Below, piece by piece: positions 1-6,501 of a stretch of DNA of 53,569 bases (positions are counted from its first letter, which is position 1; every line of letters begins with the position of its first letter). A program made the translations under genes and the position numbers. Below the pieces are notes generated by a model. That model was not told the DNA's origin, searched no databases, and saw nothing but the letters and a program-made list of their open reading frames with translations. The stretch comes from Andreesenia angusta (GTDB lineage Bacteria > Bacillota > Clostridia > Tissierellales > Gottschalkiaceae): NCBI RefSeq assembly GCF_001855385.1, contig NZ_MKIE01000010.1, forward strand, positions 1 through 53,569, given 5' to 3'.

Positions 1-1
1 G

Positions 2-85
2 GGTAGAGATATCCTGATTCTTGAAAGAAGATCGGCTATCAAGAAAGCCACTTATGAAAAAAGAAGACTATATAATGTCGGATAA
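2..85 (+). CDS. C-terminal tail of an unidentified protein (5' end outside window)
   Basis: The second forward frame is open from the left edge for 27 codons and closes with TAA at 83-85. The tail is basic and charged, ending in ERRSAIKKATYEKRRLYNVG. It has no motif I recognise. Being open from the edge to a stop is weak evidence, because 27 codons can be open by chance. It could equally be non-coding. Confidence 0.35.
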   Translation, partial: GRDILILERRSAIKKATYEKRRLYNVG

Positions 86-216
86 TTAAGCATAAAATTT
101 GCGACATTTATTGACTAACTGAACGATCCATCATGACTCTTCTTAGGACTTTGAATAGCCTTGAAAAGAAGAGTATTAAAGAGAATTATTAAGATTAGAT
201 AGGGGGGGATGAGAAA
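86..216. other. Non-coding stretch with a 9-bp stem-loop
   Basis: No gene is visible here. ACTCTTCTT at 136-144 is perfectly complementary to AAGAAGAGT at 166-174 across a 21-nt loop, but no T-run follows on either strand, so it is not an obvious terminator. The LAGLIDADG gene to the right ends just after this stretch on the reverse strand, so the hairpin would lie in its 3' UTR. Confidence 0.3.
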
Positions 217-1053
217 CTAAGGCATTTTGCCCTCTTTTTTCATCCTCCTGATTTTGTCCACAAGCCCCCAGTAGCTTCGGCCAAGAGCGTAGGCTATTTC
301 CTTGTCTGTGCAGCCAGATTGCTTCATCGAGATTATAAGCTCTTCATCTTCAGCTGAGTAGGTTTTATCAATAGGGCTGAGAGAAGACTTTGTGATGGAT
401 TTGTCTGGGTGCGAGCGCTTAAGGTCTAAAAGCTTAGCCTCTAGTCTGGCTTCTAGGGTTACTTTGTATTTCATGCAGTCGACTTCGTTTACATACGGCT
501 TGACTATTTCTATAAATTTCACGACTTCGCGGGCTTTATTTAGTTCCAAAAGATAGTTTTTTCCGTCAGGATGTTTTTTTAGCTTGAAATCTACTTTGAA
601 GACTTTTTCTATATGGTCAGCTAATAGCTGGTTTTCGTGCTTTGAAAAGCAGAGAGTATATATAGATATCCTGGGGAAAGTGTATATGCTGCTCTTTTTT
701 CTAGAGGTATCCATAACTAGAGTACCATCATCCATATAGAGGCAAGCGAGGCCTACTGGATGGTCTAGAAGGGAGATGTTTTCATCTGTAAGGGTTTTAA
801 CTCCATCTACATAGAAAAGATTGTATAGATCTGTAAACTCTTCTCTTGAAGGTGAGTAGACATTTCCATACTTTCCTCTGTCGCTAAATTGAAACCCAAG
901 ATTTTTAAGCATTTTGGCTTTCCACTTCCTGTAGCCGTCTTGCTTTTCACATCCATGCTCTCGATATCTTGCGTTTATACTTCGTCCATGTATGGACAGA
1001 CAGCCGTCGCCTAGCAAGCTTCCAACTAATATGTTTCTCTCGATCTGATTCAT
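217..1053 (-). CDS. LAGLIDADG-family endonuclease-like protein with C-terminal helix-turn-helix
   Basis: Predicted 278-aa protein. Two LAGLIDADG motifs are visible: LVGSLLGDGCLS near residue 10 and LACLYMDDGTLV near residue 102, each ending in the acidic residues (GD, DD) that coordinate metal in this family. That gives the two-motif, single-chain layout of a homing endonuclease. The last ~50 residues (YSAEDEELIISMKQSG onward, with a KEIAYALGRS turn) look like a SANT/Myb or HTH DNA-binding domain. The ATG at 1053 was chosen because TGGAGG lies about 8 nt upstream; the ATG five codons earlier overlaps that site. It is not embedded in an intron or intein as far as the window shows. It may be an active nuclease or a domesticated DNA-binding protein. 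Confidence 0.75.
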   Translation of the reverse strand: MNQIERNILVGSLLGDGCLSIHGRSINARYREHGCEKQDGYRKWKAKMLKNLGFQFSDRGKYGNVYSPSREEFTDLYNLFYVDGVKTLTDENISLLDHPVGLACLYMDDGTLVMDTSRKKSSIYTFPRISIYTLCFSKHENQLLADHIEKVFKVDFKLKKHPDGKNYLLELNKAREVVKFIEIVKPYVNEVDCMKYKVTLEARLEAKLLDLKRSHPDKSITKSSLSPIDKTYSAEDEELIISMKQSGCTDKEIAYALGRSYWGLVDKIRRMKKEGKMP

Positions 1054-1168
1054 ATAAAAAACCTCCAAACATATGTTCTGTAATTATTATAACATAAATA
1101 GGTGTTAAGTATGTTAATGATATGATTTGGAATGCACACAATTGATTTATATAGAGATTGGAGGATAA

Positions 1169-1198
1169 TTGGAAGTTAGATTCAATGAGTGATATAAT
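1169..1198 (+). promoter_or_regulatory. Probable sigma-A promoter of yvyF copy 1
   Basis: TTGGAA at 1169-1174 is followed after 18 nt by a perfect TATAAT at 1193-1198, 32 nt before the start codon at 1231. No sigma-D-type element is seen here, unlike the second yvyF copy. Confidence 0.5.
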
Positions 1199-1230
1199 AC
1201 TGTATAGTTTAATTTTTAGGAGGATTCGAT

Positions 1231-1566
1231 ATGGGAATAGGAGGACATTCAATTTGCAAGCGATGTGAAAGATTTTTCAAGCAAAACGGACGGGATTTTT
1301 GCGACAGATGCCACGGCGTTATGGATGGCGAAGGCAAGTACATAAGAGATTATATAGAGCATAATCCTGGAGCCTCGATTATGGATATGTCGCTGGACTT
1401 GAATATATCCATGAAAAACATAAATCTTTTTTTGGAGAACCAGGGGTCGTTTCTGACTATTGTGGGAGAGGAAAAAGAGTTGGCTGAAGAGCTTAAGTCG
1501 CCTGTAAACAGCGAAAAAAGCTATAAGTCTGTGGGTATGTACATGACTAGGAGAAGGCGGAGGTAG
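1231..1566 (+). CDS. yvyF: YvyF-family flagellar operon protein, copy 1
   Basis: A 111-aa protein matching the YvyF/TIGR03826 type found beside flgM in Firmicutes flagellar operons. A zinc-ribbon signature with CKRC (residues 9-12) and CDRC (24-27) is followed by an HTH-like segment (ASIMDMSLDLNISMKNINLF) and an arginine tail ending RRRRR. The start is supported by AGGAGG 7 nt upstream. Molecular function of the family is not established; a DNA- or RNA-binding regulator of flagellar genes is inference. A diverged paralogue sits at 4529. The next gene begins 3 nt after the stop, with its ribosome binding site inside this reading frame, so the two are probably cotranscribed although the neighbour looks foreign. 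Confidence 0.8.
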   Translation: MGIGGHSICKRCERFFKQNGRDFCDRCHGVMDGEGKYIRDYIEHNPGASIMDMSLDLNISMKNINLFLENQGSFLTIVGEEKELAEELKSPVNSEKSYKSVGMYMTRRRRR

Positions 1567-1569
1567 AAA

Positions 1570-2976
1570 ATGGAACTGACAAAAGAAATCTTAAAAGGTG
1601 AGAGTAAAGTTCTAGAGTTTAAAGAAAATATGCCAAATAATGAGTCTATAGCTAAAACTATTATTGCATTCTCTAATACTAGTGGTGGAAAACTCTTGAT
1701 AGGTGTAAGTGATAAGAGGGAGATTATCGGGATTGATAAGAATTTAGATATATTTGATATTCAAGATAAAGTAGCCTCGATAATATACGATAATTGCTAT
1801 CCAACTATTATCCCGGAGATATATACATCAAATATTGATGGGAAAATAATAATGGTTATAGAGGTGTTTAGGGGAAACTTGATCCCATATTTTATGAAGA
1901 AATATGGGGAAAACGAAGGAGTTTACATAAGAGTCGGAGCAACGAATAGAAAGGCGAGCTTTGAAAATATATTAGACTTAGAAAGACAGAGTAGAAGAAT
2001 AAGTTTTGATGAGGAAATAAACTATGATGAAGATTTTGGCGATATGGACATAACCCCGGTTGAAAAGAGATTTAGAGATATGGGGAAGACTTTGGATTTA
2101 GAAAAGTTAAAGAACTTAAAATTAATTAAAGTAGAGAATGGCAGAGTTTATGCTACAAATGGGCTATCGATAATATTAGGGACGTTTGAGAACTGTATGG
2201 TAAAATGCAGTAGGTTTAAGGGAACTAGCATGGATGTATTTTTAGACAAAAAAGAATATATCGGAGACTTGTTTTCTCAAATTGATAAAATCGAGGGATT
2301 TATAAAGAGTCATATTAAGCTGAAATCTGAGATTAAAGGGCTTCAAAGAAAGGATATACTTGAAATACCAATTGAAGCTATAAGAGAGGCAATAGTGAAT
2401 GCTATTGTACATAGAGACTATGCTAATAAGGGTAGGGATGTAAAAGTTGGAATATATGATGATATTTTAAATATAGTTTCTCCAGGAGGATTCCCGAGTA
2501 CAATAACAGAGGAAGATATAATTAGTGGAAGATCTGAGGTCAGAAATAAAGTTATTGCTAGGGTTTTTAAGGAGTTAAACTATATAGAGCAGTGGGGAAG
2601 TGGTATAAATAGGATAAAATCTTCGTGTATAAAGCATGGCTTAAAGGAACCTTTAATTAAGGAGACTGGAGATTTTGTGAGCGTAGAAATATATAGAGAG
2701 CTGCCGGGAAGTGCCGATAAAGTGCCGGGAAGTGCCGATAAAGTGCCGGGAAGTGCCGATAAAAATATAGACTTATCAGATCAAGAAGTAAAAGTTTTAA
2801 ATTATTTGAAAGATAATGCCAAAGTTACGACAAGTCAGACTATGAAACTGTGTAGTGTAAAGGAAAGAAGAGCTAGGATTATATTAAAAGGTATGGTTGA
2901 AAAGAGATTACTAAGAGTGGTCGGCAAAGGAAGGGCGACATGTTATACTGTAAATAATTTGGATGGACAAAAATAA
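1570..2976 (+). CDS. Schlafen/AlbA_2-domain ATP-binding protein (RecG-like N-terminal family)
   Basis: A 468-aa protein. Residues ~5-125 are an AlbA_2 (Schlafen-type) domain, with ESKVLEFKENMP and IAFSNTSGGKLLIGVSD as signature segments. Residues ~265-375 are the HATPase_c_4-like domain usual in this family (EAIREAIVNAIVHRDYA, then EQWGSGINRI). The last ~70 residues form a winged-helix module. A three-fold PGSADKV repeat links the ATPase and winged helix. Members are associated with transcription control and mobile or defence-related loci, but no specific role can be assigned. Codon use is markedly more AT-rich than in neighbouring genes, which suggests recent acquisition. Confidence 0.8.
   Translation: MELTKEILKGESKVLEFKENMPNNESIAKTIIAFSNTSGGKLLIGVSDKREIIGIDKNLDIFDIQDKVASIIYDNCYPTIIPEIYTSNIDGKIIMVIEVFRGNLIPYFMKKYGENEGVYIRVGATNRKASFENILDLERQSRRISFDEEINYDEDFGDMDITPVEKRFRDMGKTLDLEKLKNLKLIKVENGRVYATNGLSIILGTFENCMVKCSRFKGTSMDVFLDKKEYIGDLFSQIDKIEGFIKSHIKLKSEIKGLQRKDILEIPIEAIREAIVNAIVHRDYANKGRDVKVGIYDDILNIVSPGGFPSTITEEDIISGRSEVRNKVIARVFKELNYIEQWGSGINRIKSSCIKHGLKEPLIKETGDFVSVEIYRELPGSADKVPGSADKVPGSADKNIDLSDQEVKVLNYLKDNAKVTTSQTMKLCSVKERRARIILKGMVEKRLLRVVGKGRATCYTVNNLDGQK
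2702..2763 (+). repeat. Three tandem copies of a 21-bp unit inside the AlbA_2 gene
   Basis: The unit TGCCGGGAAGTGCCGATAAA plus one base occurs three times at 2702, 2723 and 2744, the third lacking its final G. Each unit consists of two similar halves (TGCCGGGAAG and TGCCGATAAAG). The length is a multiple of three, so gain or loss of units keeps the frame and changes only the number of PGSADKV linker repeats. The GC-rich unit stands out in an AT-rich gene. Confidence 0.9.
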
Positions 2977-3100
2977 AATATATACTGAGTATAAGATGCG
3001 GATTAACTACAGTAAGAAGTGGATAAATTGCTAGGTAGTGTATCTAATCTGCCTTAGTCGGTCTGCTAAGTTGAAAGCCATGGTAAATACGGCTGAGGTT

Positions 3101-3130
3101 TTGGATTGGATATCTAGGATATGTTATAAT
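3101..3130 (+). promoter_or_regulatory. Candidate sigma-A promoter for the coiled-coil/yjfB genes
   Basis: TTGGAT at 3101-3106 and a perfect TATAAT at 3125-3130 are separated by 18 nt, about 43 nt before the chosen start at 3173. It falls in the ~200-nt gap after the AlbA_2 gene, a gap in which no other feature is seen. Confidence 0.45.
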
Positions 3131-3172
3131 ATAGATATACTGGACGTTGTGTTTCTGAAAGAGGTGGAAGGT

Positions 3173-3412
3173 ATGGATAAGCAGATATTGGAATTATTGC
3201 AAAAGATGGATAGTAGGCTAGAAGAACATAGTCAGATACTAAGGGCATTGGATGAAAGAACGGAGCTCATATCAGCGGAAGTAGAGAATTTAAAACATGA
3301 AGTGGCTGAAACAAAAGGCGAAGTGAAGTCATTGAGGAAAGATTTAAACGCAGTGGAGCTTATAACTGCAAACAATTGGTCGGATATTGTAAGATTGAAA
3401 GCACTAAAATAG
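3173..3412 (+). CDS. Small coiled-coil protein
   Basis: A 79-aa, highly charged, helix-forming protein with continuous heptad character (ILELLQKMDSRLEEHSQILR through AETKGEVKSLRKDLN) and a short conserved-looking tail, TANNWSDIVRLKALK. The frame is open further upstream, but the ATG at 3173 has a GAGGTGG ribosome binding site and lies behind a promoter, so it is preferred. Similar small coiled-coil proteins are common in clostridia without a known role. The yjfB gene starts 15 nt after its stop, so they are likely cotranscribed. Confidence 0.65.
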   Translation: MDKQILELLQKMDSRLEEHSQILRALDERTELISAEVENLKHEVAETKGEVKSLRKDLNAVELITANNWSDIVRLKALK

Positions 3413-3427
3413 AAAGGTGGTGAAAAT

Positions 3428-3604
3428 ATGGATATAGCAGCGTTGTCAATGGGACTCAGTCAGATGAAGCTTGCAAACGAAGTTGGCGCTTCTGTAATGA
3501 AGTTGGCTATGGATACGGCAAAAGATCAGTCGGCTGAACTTACGAAGATGATGGAAATGTCGGTAAATCCACATATAGGCGGAAGCATAGACATAAAGCT
3601 CTAG
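3428..3604 (+). CDS. yjfB: YjfB-family putative motility protein
   Basis: A 58-aa protein beginning MDIAALSMGLSQMKLANEVG, the pattern of the YjfB family (putative motility protein, PF14070). It is rich in Met, Ala and Leu, with a predicted helix of ~45 residues, and has no signal peptide. AAAGGTGG precedes the ATG by 7 nt. The family is regularly found in flagellated Firmicutes and is assigned to motility by co-occurrence, not biochemistry. Here it lies between the two yvyF copies, away from the main flagellar operon. Confidence 0.8.
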   Translation: MDIAALSMGLSQMKLANEVGASVMKLAMDTAKDQSAELTKMMEMSVNPHIGGSIDIKL

Positions 3605-3647
3605 AGGAAACTCTGGGGCTTTTTTCAAAGGAAAGTAGGTGAAATTT

Positions 3648-4076
3648 ATGGATAAAAGCGATGTTCGCTGGATTCAACGCTTCAGCAACTACCAAAAAGC
3701 GCTAAGACAGCTTCAAAGTGCAATGGAGCTAAAGAAGGAAAGAAGTCTTTCGAACTTGGAAAAGCAAGGTGTTATACAGGCATTTGAATATGTTCACGAG
3801 CTGGGCTGGAAGACGCTGAAGGACTTTTTGGAGAGTAGAGGAAATACGGATATATATGGCTCCAGGGACGCTGCAAGAGCTGCTTTTTCACTTGGAATAG
3901 TGGAGGATGGAGAAGCTTGGATGCAGATGATAAAGAGTTGGAATCTCACAAGCCATACATACGACGAAAGCACTGCGGATGAAATTCTCTCCATGATATC
4001 GGATATATACTTCAAAGCTTTTATGGAGCTTGAAGATAAGCTTGAAGAGCTTAAACACGAGGAGCGCGTGCTATGA
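3648..4076 (+). CDS. HI0074-family nucleotidyltransferase partner (HEPN-like), with altered Arg motif
   Basis: A 142-aa all-helical protein of the NTase_sub_bind/HI0074 type (RWIQRFSNYQKALRQLQ near the start; AFEYVHELGWKTLKDFLESR at 45-64). It is the usual partner of a small MNT nucleotidyltransferase, which follows with a 4-nt ATGA overlap. Such pairs belong to the HEPN/MNT superfamily, some of which are toxin-antitoxin systems (HepT/MntA). Family members often carry an RNxTxH-type motif; here the segment reads SWNLTSH (residues 97-103), so the Arg is Trp. ATG 3648 is preferred (AGGTG just upstream); a GTG at 3639 is possible. Confidence 0.75.
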   Translation: MDKSDVRWIQRFSNYQKALRQLQSAMELKKERSLSNLEKQGVIQAFEYVHELGWKTLKDFLESRGNTDIYGSRDAARAAFSLGIVEDGEAWMQMIKSWNLTSHTYDESTADEILSMISDIYFKAFMELEDKLEELKHEERVL

Positions 4077-4387
4077 AGTATGGGTTGTCAGACAGAGTCT
4101 TAGAACAAATACTATCCGTACTTCGTAGATATGACAAAGTAGAAAAAGCGGTGATTTACGGGTCGAGAGCCAAAGGAAACTACAGACCAGGGTCTGATAT
4201 AGATATTACGTTATTTGGAAAGGGCTTGACGATTCTAGACCTGCACAATCTAGAGATAATGCTCGACGAACTGTATTTGCCATATAGCTTTGACTTGTCT
4301 ATATTTGAAAAGCTTCAGAACGAGGACTTGATTGACCATATAAACAGAGTCGGCAAGGTTATCTTCGATAGAGAAAAGCGAGTTTAA
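4073..4387 (+). CDS. MNT-type minimal nucleotidyltransferase
   Basis: A 104-aa protein with the DNA polymerase beta-like nucleotidyltransferase signature: GSRAKGNYRPGSDIDI at residues 28-43, supplying the GS and the DxD metal ligands. A third acidic residue is likely in SFDLSIFEK near 81. It overlaps the upstream HEPN-like gene by 4 nt, so the two proteins are translationally coupled. In MntA/HepT systems this partner adenylylates and silences the HEPN toxin. Whether this pair works as a toxin-antitoxin module or in another nucleotidyl transfer is not shown by sequence. A long palindrome follows the gene. Confidence 0.8.
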   Translation: MKYGLSDRVLEQILSVLRRYDKVEKAVIYGSRAKGNYRPGSDIDITLFGKGLTILDLHNLEIMLDELYLPYSFDLSIFEKLQNEDLIDHINRVGKVIFDREKRV

Positions 4388-4401
4388 ATTAGGTTAATCG
4401 T

Positions 4402-4444
4402 AAATTAGTTAATCATGATTAAGTTAATCGTGATTAACTAATTT
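4402..4444. repeat. 43-bp near-perfect palindrome with GTTAATCRTGATTAA repeats
   Basis: Two 21-nt arms (4402-4422 and 4424-4444) flank a single central G at 4423. All 21 positions pair, one as U-G. The sequence GTTAATC with a following A/GT recurs three times in direct orientation from 4393 to 4437. It lies directly after the MNT gene and before the sigma-D promoter of the second yvyF. It could be a terminator (moderate T-richness follows), an operator for a dimeric regulator, or a cruciform-forming site. Confidence 0.85.
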
Positions 4445-4467
4445 TTAAACTTTTAGGTCAAAAGTAC

Positions 4468-4495
4468 TAAAAACTTCCCCCACACCTGCCGATTA
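4468..4495 (+). promoter_or_regulatory. Sigma-D (sigma-28) flagellar promoter
   Basis: TAAA at 4468-4471, a 16-nt spacer, then GCCGATTA at 4488-4495. This matches the sigma-D consensus (TAAA, 14-16 nt, GCCGATAT) and sits 34 nt upstream of the second yvyF gene. It marks that gene as a late, motility-coregulated gene. Confidence 0.75.
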
Positions 4496-4528
4496 AAAGA
4501 GTAGATATATTTTGAACGGGGGATTGTG

Positions 4529-4882
4529 ATGAGCTACAGTATATGCAAGAAATGCGAGAGGTTCTTCCCGAAAAACGGAAAGAACTACTGCGACAAATGC
4601 TATGACGGCATGAAGTCAGATGGAGATAAGATAAAGGAGTACCTAGAGTTACATCCCCAGGCCTCTATAATGGAGCTTGTGACAGAGCTCAAGGTATCTA
4701 TGAAGAATATAAACCTGTTTTTGGCGGAAGGCGGGGCTGTAATTTCCACCCAGAAGACTCCAGACCAGTGGTTGAGCCCTAGACAGCAGGAGATGAAGGA
4801 AGAGGAAGAGCGGGAGCAAAAACTGTCCAGAAGAAGCTCGGGACGTTCCAGCATGAGAAGCACCAGAAGATCGTGGAGATAA
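4529..4882 (+). CDS. yvyF: YvyF-family flagellar operon protein, copy 2
   Basis: A 117-aa paralogue of the protein at 1231. It has CKKC and CDKC zinc-ribbon cysteines and an HTH-like ASIMELVTELKVSMKNINLF segment aligned with copy 1, then a longer Arg/Ser-rich basic tail (RSSMRSTRRSWR). ATG 4529 is chosen over the adjacent GTG 4526 because GGGGGA lies 5 nt upstream. Its sigma-D promoter makes it the better candidate for the canonical flagellar-operon yvyF. In Bacillus yvyF is followed by flgM-flgN-flgK, but no flgM is recognisable next here. Confidence 0.8.
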   Translation: MSYSICKKCERFFPKNGKNYCDKCYDGMKSDGDKIKEYLELHPQASIMELVTELKVSMKNINLFLAEGGAVISTQKTPDQWLSPRQQEMKEEEEREQKLSRRSSGRSSMRSTRRSWR

Positions 4883-4946
4883 TTAAAGATAAGCAACTTG
4901 TATGTCGATATAATGGTTAACAGAAAAACATATGGAGGGGATTATT

Positions 4947-5564
4947 TTGAAAATACAGGGAGCAGGAAACCAATACAGAAACGACCAGGTGGAAATGAAG
5001 AAAAAGCTTGAAGAGCAGAAGCAGGCGAAAGGCTTGAATGGGGAAAAAGCTGAGAAATCGCAAGAGGTACTGGTTAAGGATAAGTTTGAAAAATCTGAAG
5101 CAGTAGCGGATGTGACTTACAAGAAACCTGAGTACAAGCCGGATGAAAACACAATAGCCAGAATAAAGGCAGAGACGGAGCAGATACACAGTAGCTTAAG
5201 AGAGATGGTAAAGCAGCTTCTAGAGCGCCAGGGGCTTACTTTCAAGGATATTGAAACGGCAGAGGCAAACGGAGAAGAGCTTAAGATAGAGATAGACGAC
5301 GAGACTAGAGTCAAAGCCCAAGAGATGATAGACGAAGGTGGAGCGCTTAGCATAGAGAGCGTGAGCGACAGGCTTGTGGACTTTGCAAAGGCCATATCAG
5401 GCGGAGACAAGTCTAAGATAGGCTTGCTTAGAGACGCTATAAACGAAGGCTTCAAGCAGGCGGAAGAGATTTTCGGAGGAACGCTTCCTGAGATTTCACA
5501 CAAGACGCTTGCAAGGACTATGGAGAAGCTAGATGCTTGGGAGAACGAGCAGGCTGAAGCATAG
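4947..5564 (+). CDS. Uncharacterised helical protein with C-terminal conserved-looking domain
   Basis: A 205-aa cytoplasmic protein, not recognised with certainty. Residues 1-60 are low-complexity, Lys/Glu/Gln-rich and probably disordered. Residues ~60-200 are helical and contain VSDRLVDFAKAISGGDKSKI and EGFKQAEEIFGGTLPEISH, a pattern I associate with uncharacterised clostridial domain proteins (DUF5610-like, tentative). The TTG at 4947 is preferred because GGAGGGG lies 6 nt upstream; the ATG at 4932 overlaps that site. It follows yvyF copy 2 by 64 nt and may be a FlgM-position replacement, but nothing in the sequence resembles FlgM. Confidence 0.6.
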   Translation: MKIQGAGNQYRNDQVEMKKKLEEQKQAKGLNGEKAEKSQEVLVKDKFEKSEAVADVTYKKPEYKPDENTIARIKAETEQIHSSLREMVKQLLERQGLTFKDIETAEANGEELKIEIDDETRVKAQEMIDEGGALSIESVSDRLVDFAKAISGGDKSKIGLLRDAINEGFKQAEEIFGGTLPEISHKTLARTMEKLDAWENEQAEA

Positions 5565-5579
5565 CTAGCATAAACTCTA

Positions 5580-5608
5580 TTGACGTTTAAACCTCGTTGC
5601 GATAATAT
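5580..5608 (+). promoter_or_regulatory. Sigma-A promoter
   Basis: TTGACG at 5580-5585 and TAATAT at 5603-5608 are separated by exactly 17 nt, 42 nt upstream of the ATG at 5651. This should drive the 201-aa gene and the rubredoxin-like gene after it. Confidence 0.65.
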
Positions 5609-5650
5609 TGTTTAGAGTAGAAAACAAGATTGCGAGGAACGTGTAAATAT

Positions 5651-6256
5651 ATGAAGATCTATATTTTAGATAGAGAGTATGAATTTGAAAACGAAGAGCA
5701 GGAGCTAGACGATATACTGAAGACTATATACAGCGAATCCAACAAGAGCGGCAGGCACCTGGCCTATGCTGTCATAGATGGAAGAGATGTATACACAGAC
5801 TTCAGAGAGTATATAGAGAAGCGGATAGATTCAATAAAGAGCATAAAAGTTGTGACAATGACTTTTCGGGAAATGATCAGGAACAGCATAATCAGCATAA
5901 GAGACTATATAGAAGAGGAGAAGGGTAATATTCTCTTTATAGCCAGGCAGTTTGAAGAGGGACCGGATGAAGATGTGATAAAGGACCTTGATGAACTGCT
6001 GGAGGGAATGGGCTGGATAATAGAGTATTTCCAGAGAGTGGATTCAACTCAGAACTTGGCCCATGTCATACCGGACTACTATATATGGAACGAGTATGCG
6101 CTGGATGTCTACAGACTCGGACAGGTGATAAACGACCTTGAGGAAGTGGTAATGAACGACGACGAAAAAGAGATTGGAGCCAAGATAGTGGACATACTGC
6201 CTGTGTTTGAAGATATGCAGGAAAAGCTAGACAGGCTTTATGCAGCTGGAGAATAA
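5651..6256 (+). CDS. Uncharacterised acidic protein
   Basis: A 201-aa acidic protein with no signal peptide, membrane segment or motif I recognise. It begins MKIYILDREYEFENEEQELD and is then mostly helical, with many Asp/Glu and a Trp/Tyr-rich stretch (DYYIWNEYALDVYRLGQ). The ATG at 5651 has GAGGAA about 11 nt upstream; a TTG at 5630 in frame is possible but has no site. It is preceded by its own promoter and followed 15 nt later by a rubredoxin-like gene, suggesting a two-gene operon. Confidence 0.6.
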   Translation: MKIYILDREYEFENEEQELDDILKTIYSESNKSGRHLAYAVIDGRDVYTDFREYIEKRIDSIKSIKVVTMTFREMIRNSIISIRDYIEEEKGNILFIARQFEEGPDEDVIKDLDELLEGMGWIIEYFQRVDSTQNLAHVIPDYYIWNEYALDVYRLGQVINDLEEVVMNDDEKEIGAKIVDILPVFEDMQEKLDRLYAAGE

Positions 6257-6271
6257 GCAAGGGGTGATTAG

Positions 6272-6421
6272 ATGGAAAAACTTAAAAAAGATGAAGTTTG
6301 GTACTGTGTTCCATGTGGATATACTACAAAAGAGGAACAGCCACCGATGACTTGTCCGATATGCTATGCATCTTCAGATCAGTTTGTGATAAAGCATCAA
6401 GACGAGATAACAGGATATTAA
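6272..6421 (+). CDS. Rubredoxin-like / rubrerythrin-tail mini-protein
   Basis: A 49-aa protein with two Cys pairs, CVPC (residues 12-15) and CPIC (28-31), spaced as in the iron-binding domain at the end of rubrerythrins (WYCVPCGYTT, then PPMTCPICYAS). The likely role is binding one Fe or Zn, as a small electron carrier or oxidative-stress protein. GGGGTGA precedes the ATG by 5 nt. Its TAA overlaps the start of a strong terminator, so it ends the operon begun at 5651. Confidence 0.75.
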   Translation: MEKLKKDEVWYCVPCGYTTKEEQPPMTCPICYASSDQFVIKHQDEITGY

Positions 6422-6454
6422 GAGTATGGAGATTTCCATGCTCTTATTTTTTTT
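6420..6454 (+). terminator. Rho-independent terminator
   Basis: AAGAG-T-ATGGA (6420-6430), loop GATT, TCCAT-G-CTCTT (6435-6445), then a run of Ts to 6454. It starts within the stop codon of the rubredoxin-like gene. Confidence 0.85.
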
Positions 6455-6501
6455 GTGCGATTGGGGTATAATGAAAAAAACGATACATAAGGAGATTCAA
6501 G

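Noticed and set aside
947..1252. A second reverse-strand gene overlapping the LAGLIDADG gene start
   Set aside because: It overlaps the LAGLIDADG coding start and the yvyF promoter, lacks a ribosome binding site and has no recognisable protein pattern.
2702..2763. CRISPR-like repeats
   Set aside because: The units are contiguous, without spacers, and lie in frame inside a protein gene.
3446..3628. A reverse-strand frame opposite yjfB
   Set aside because: YjfB on the forward strand has a recognisable family pattern and ribosome binding site; the reverse frame has neither.
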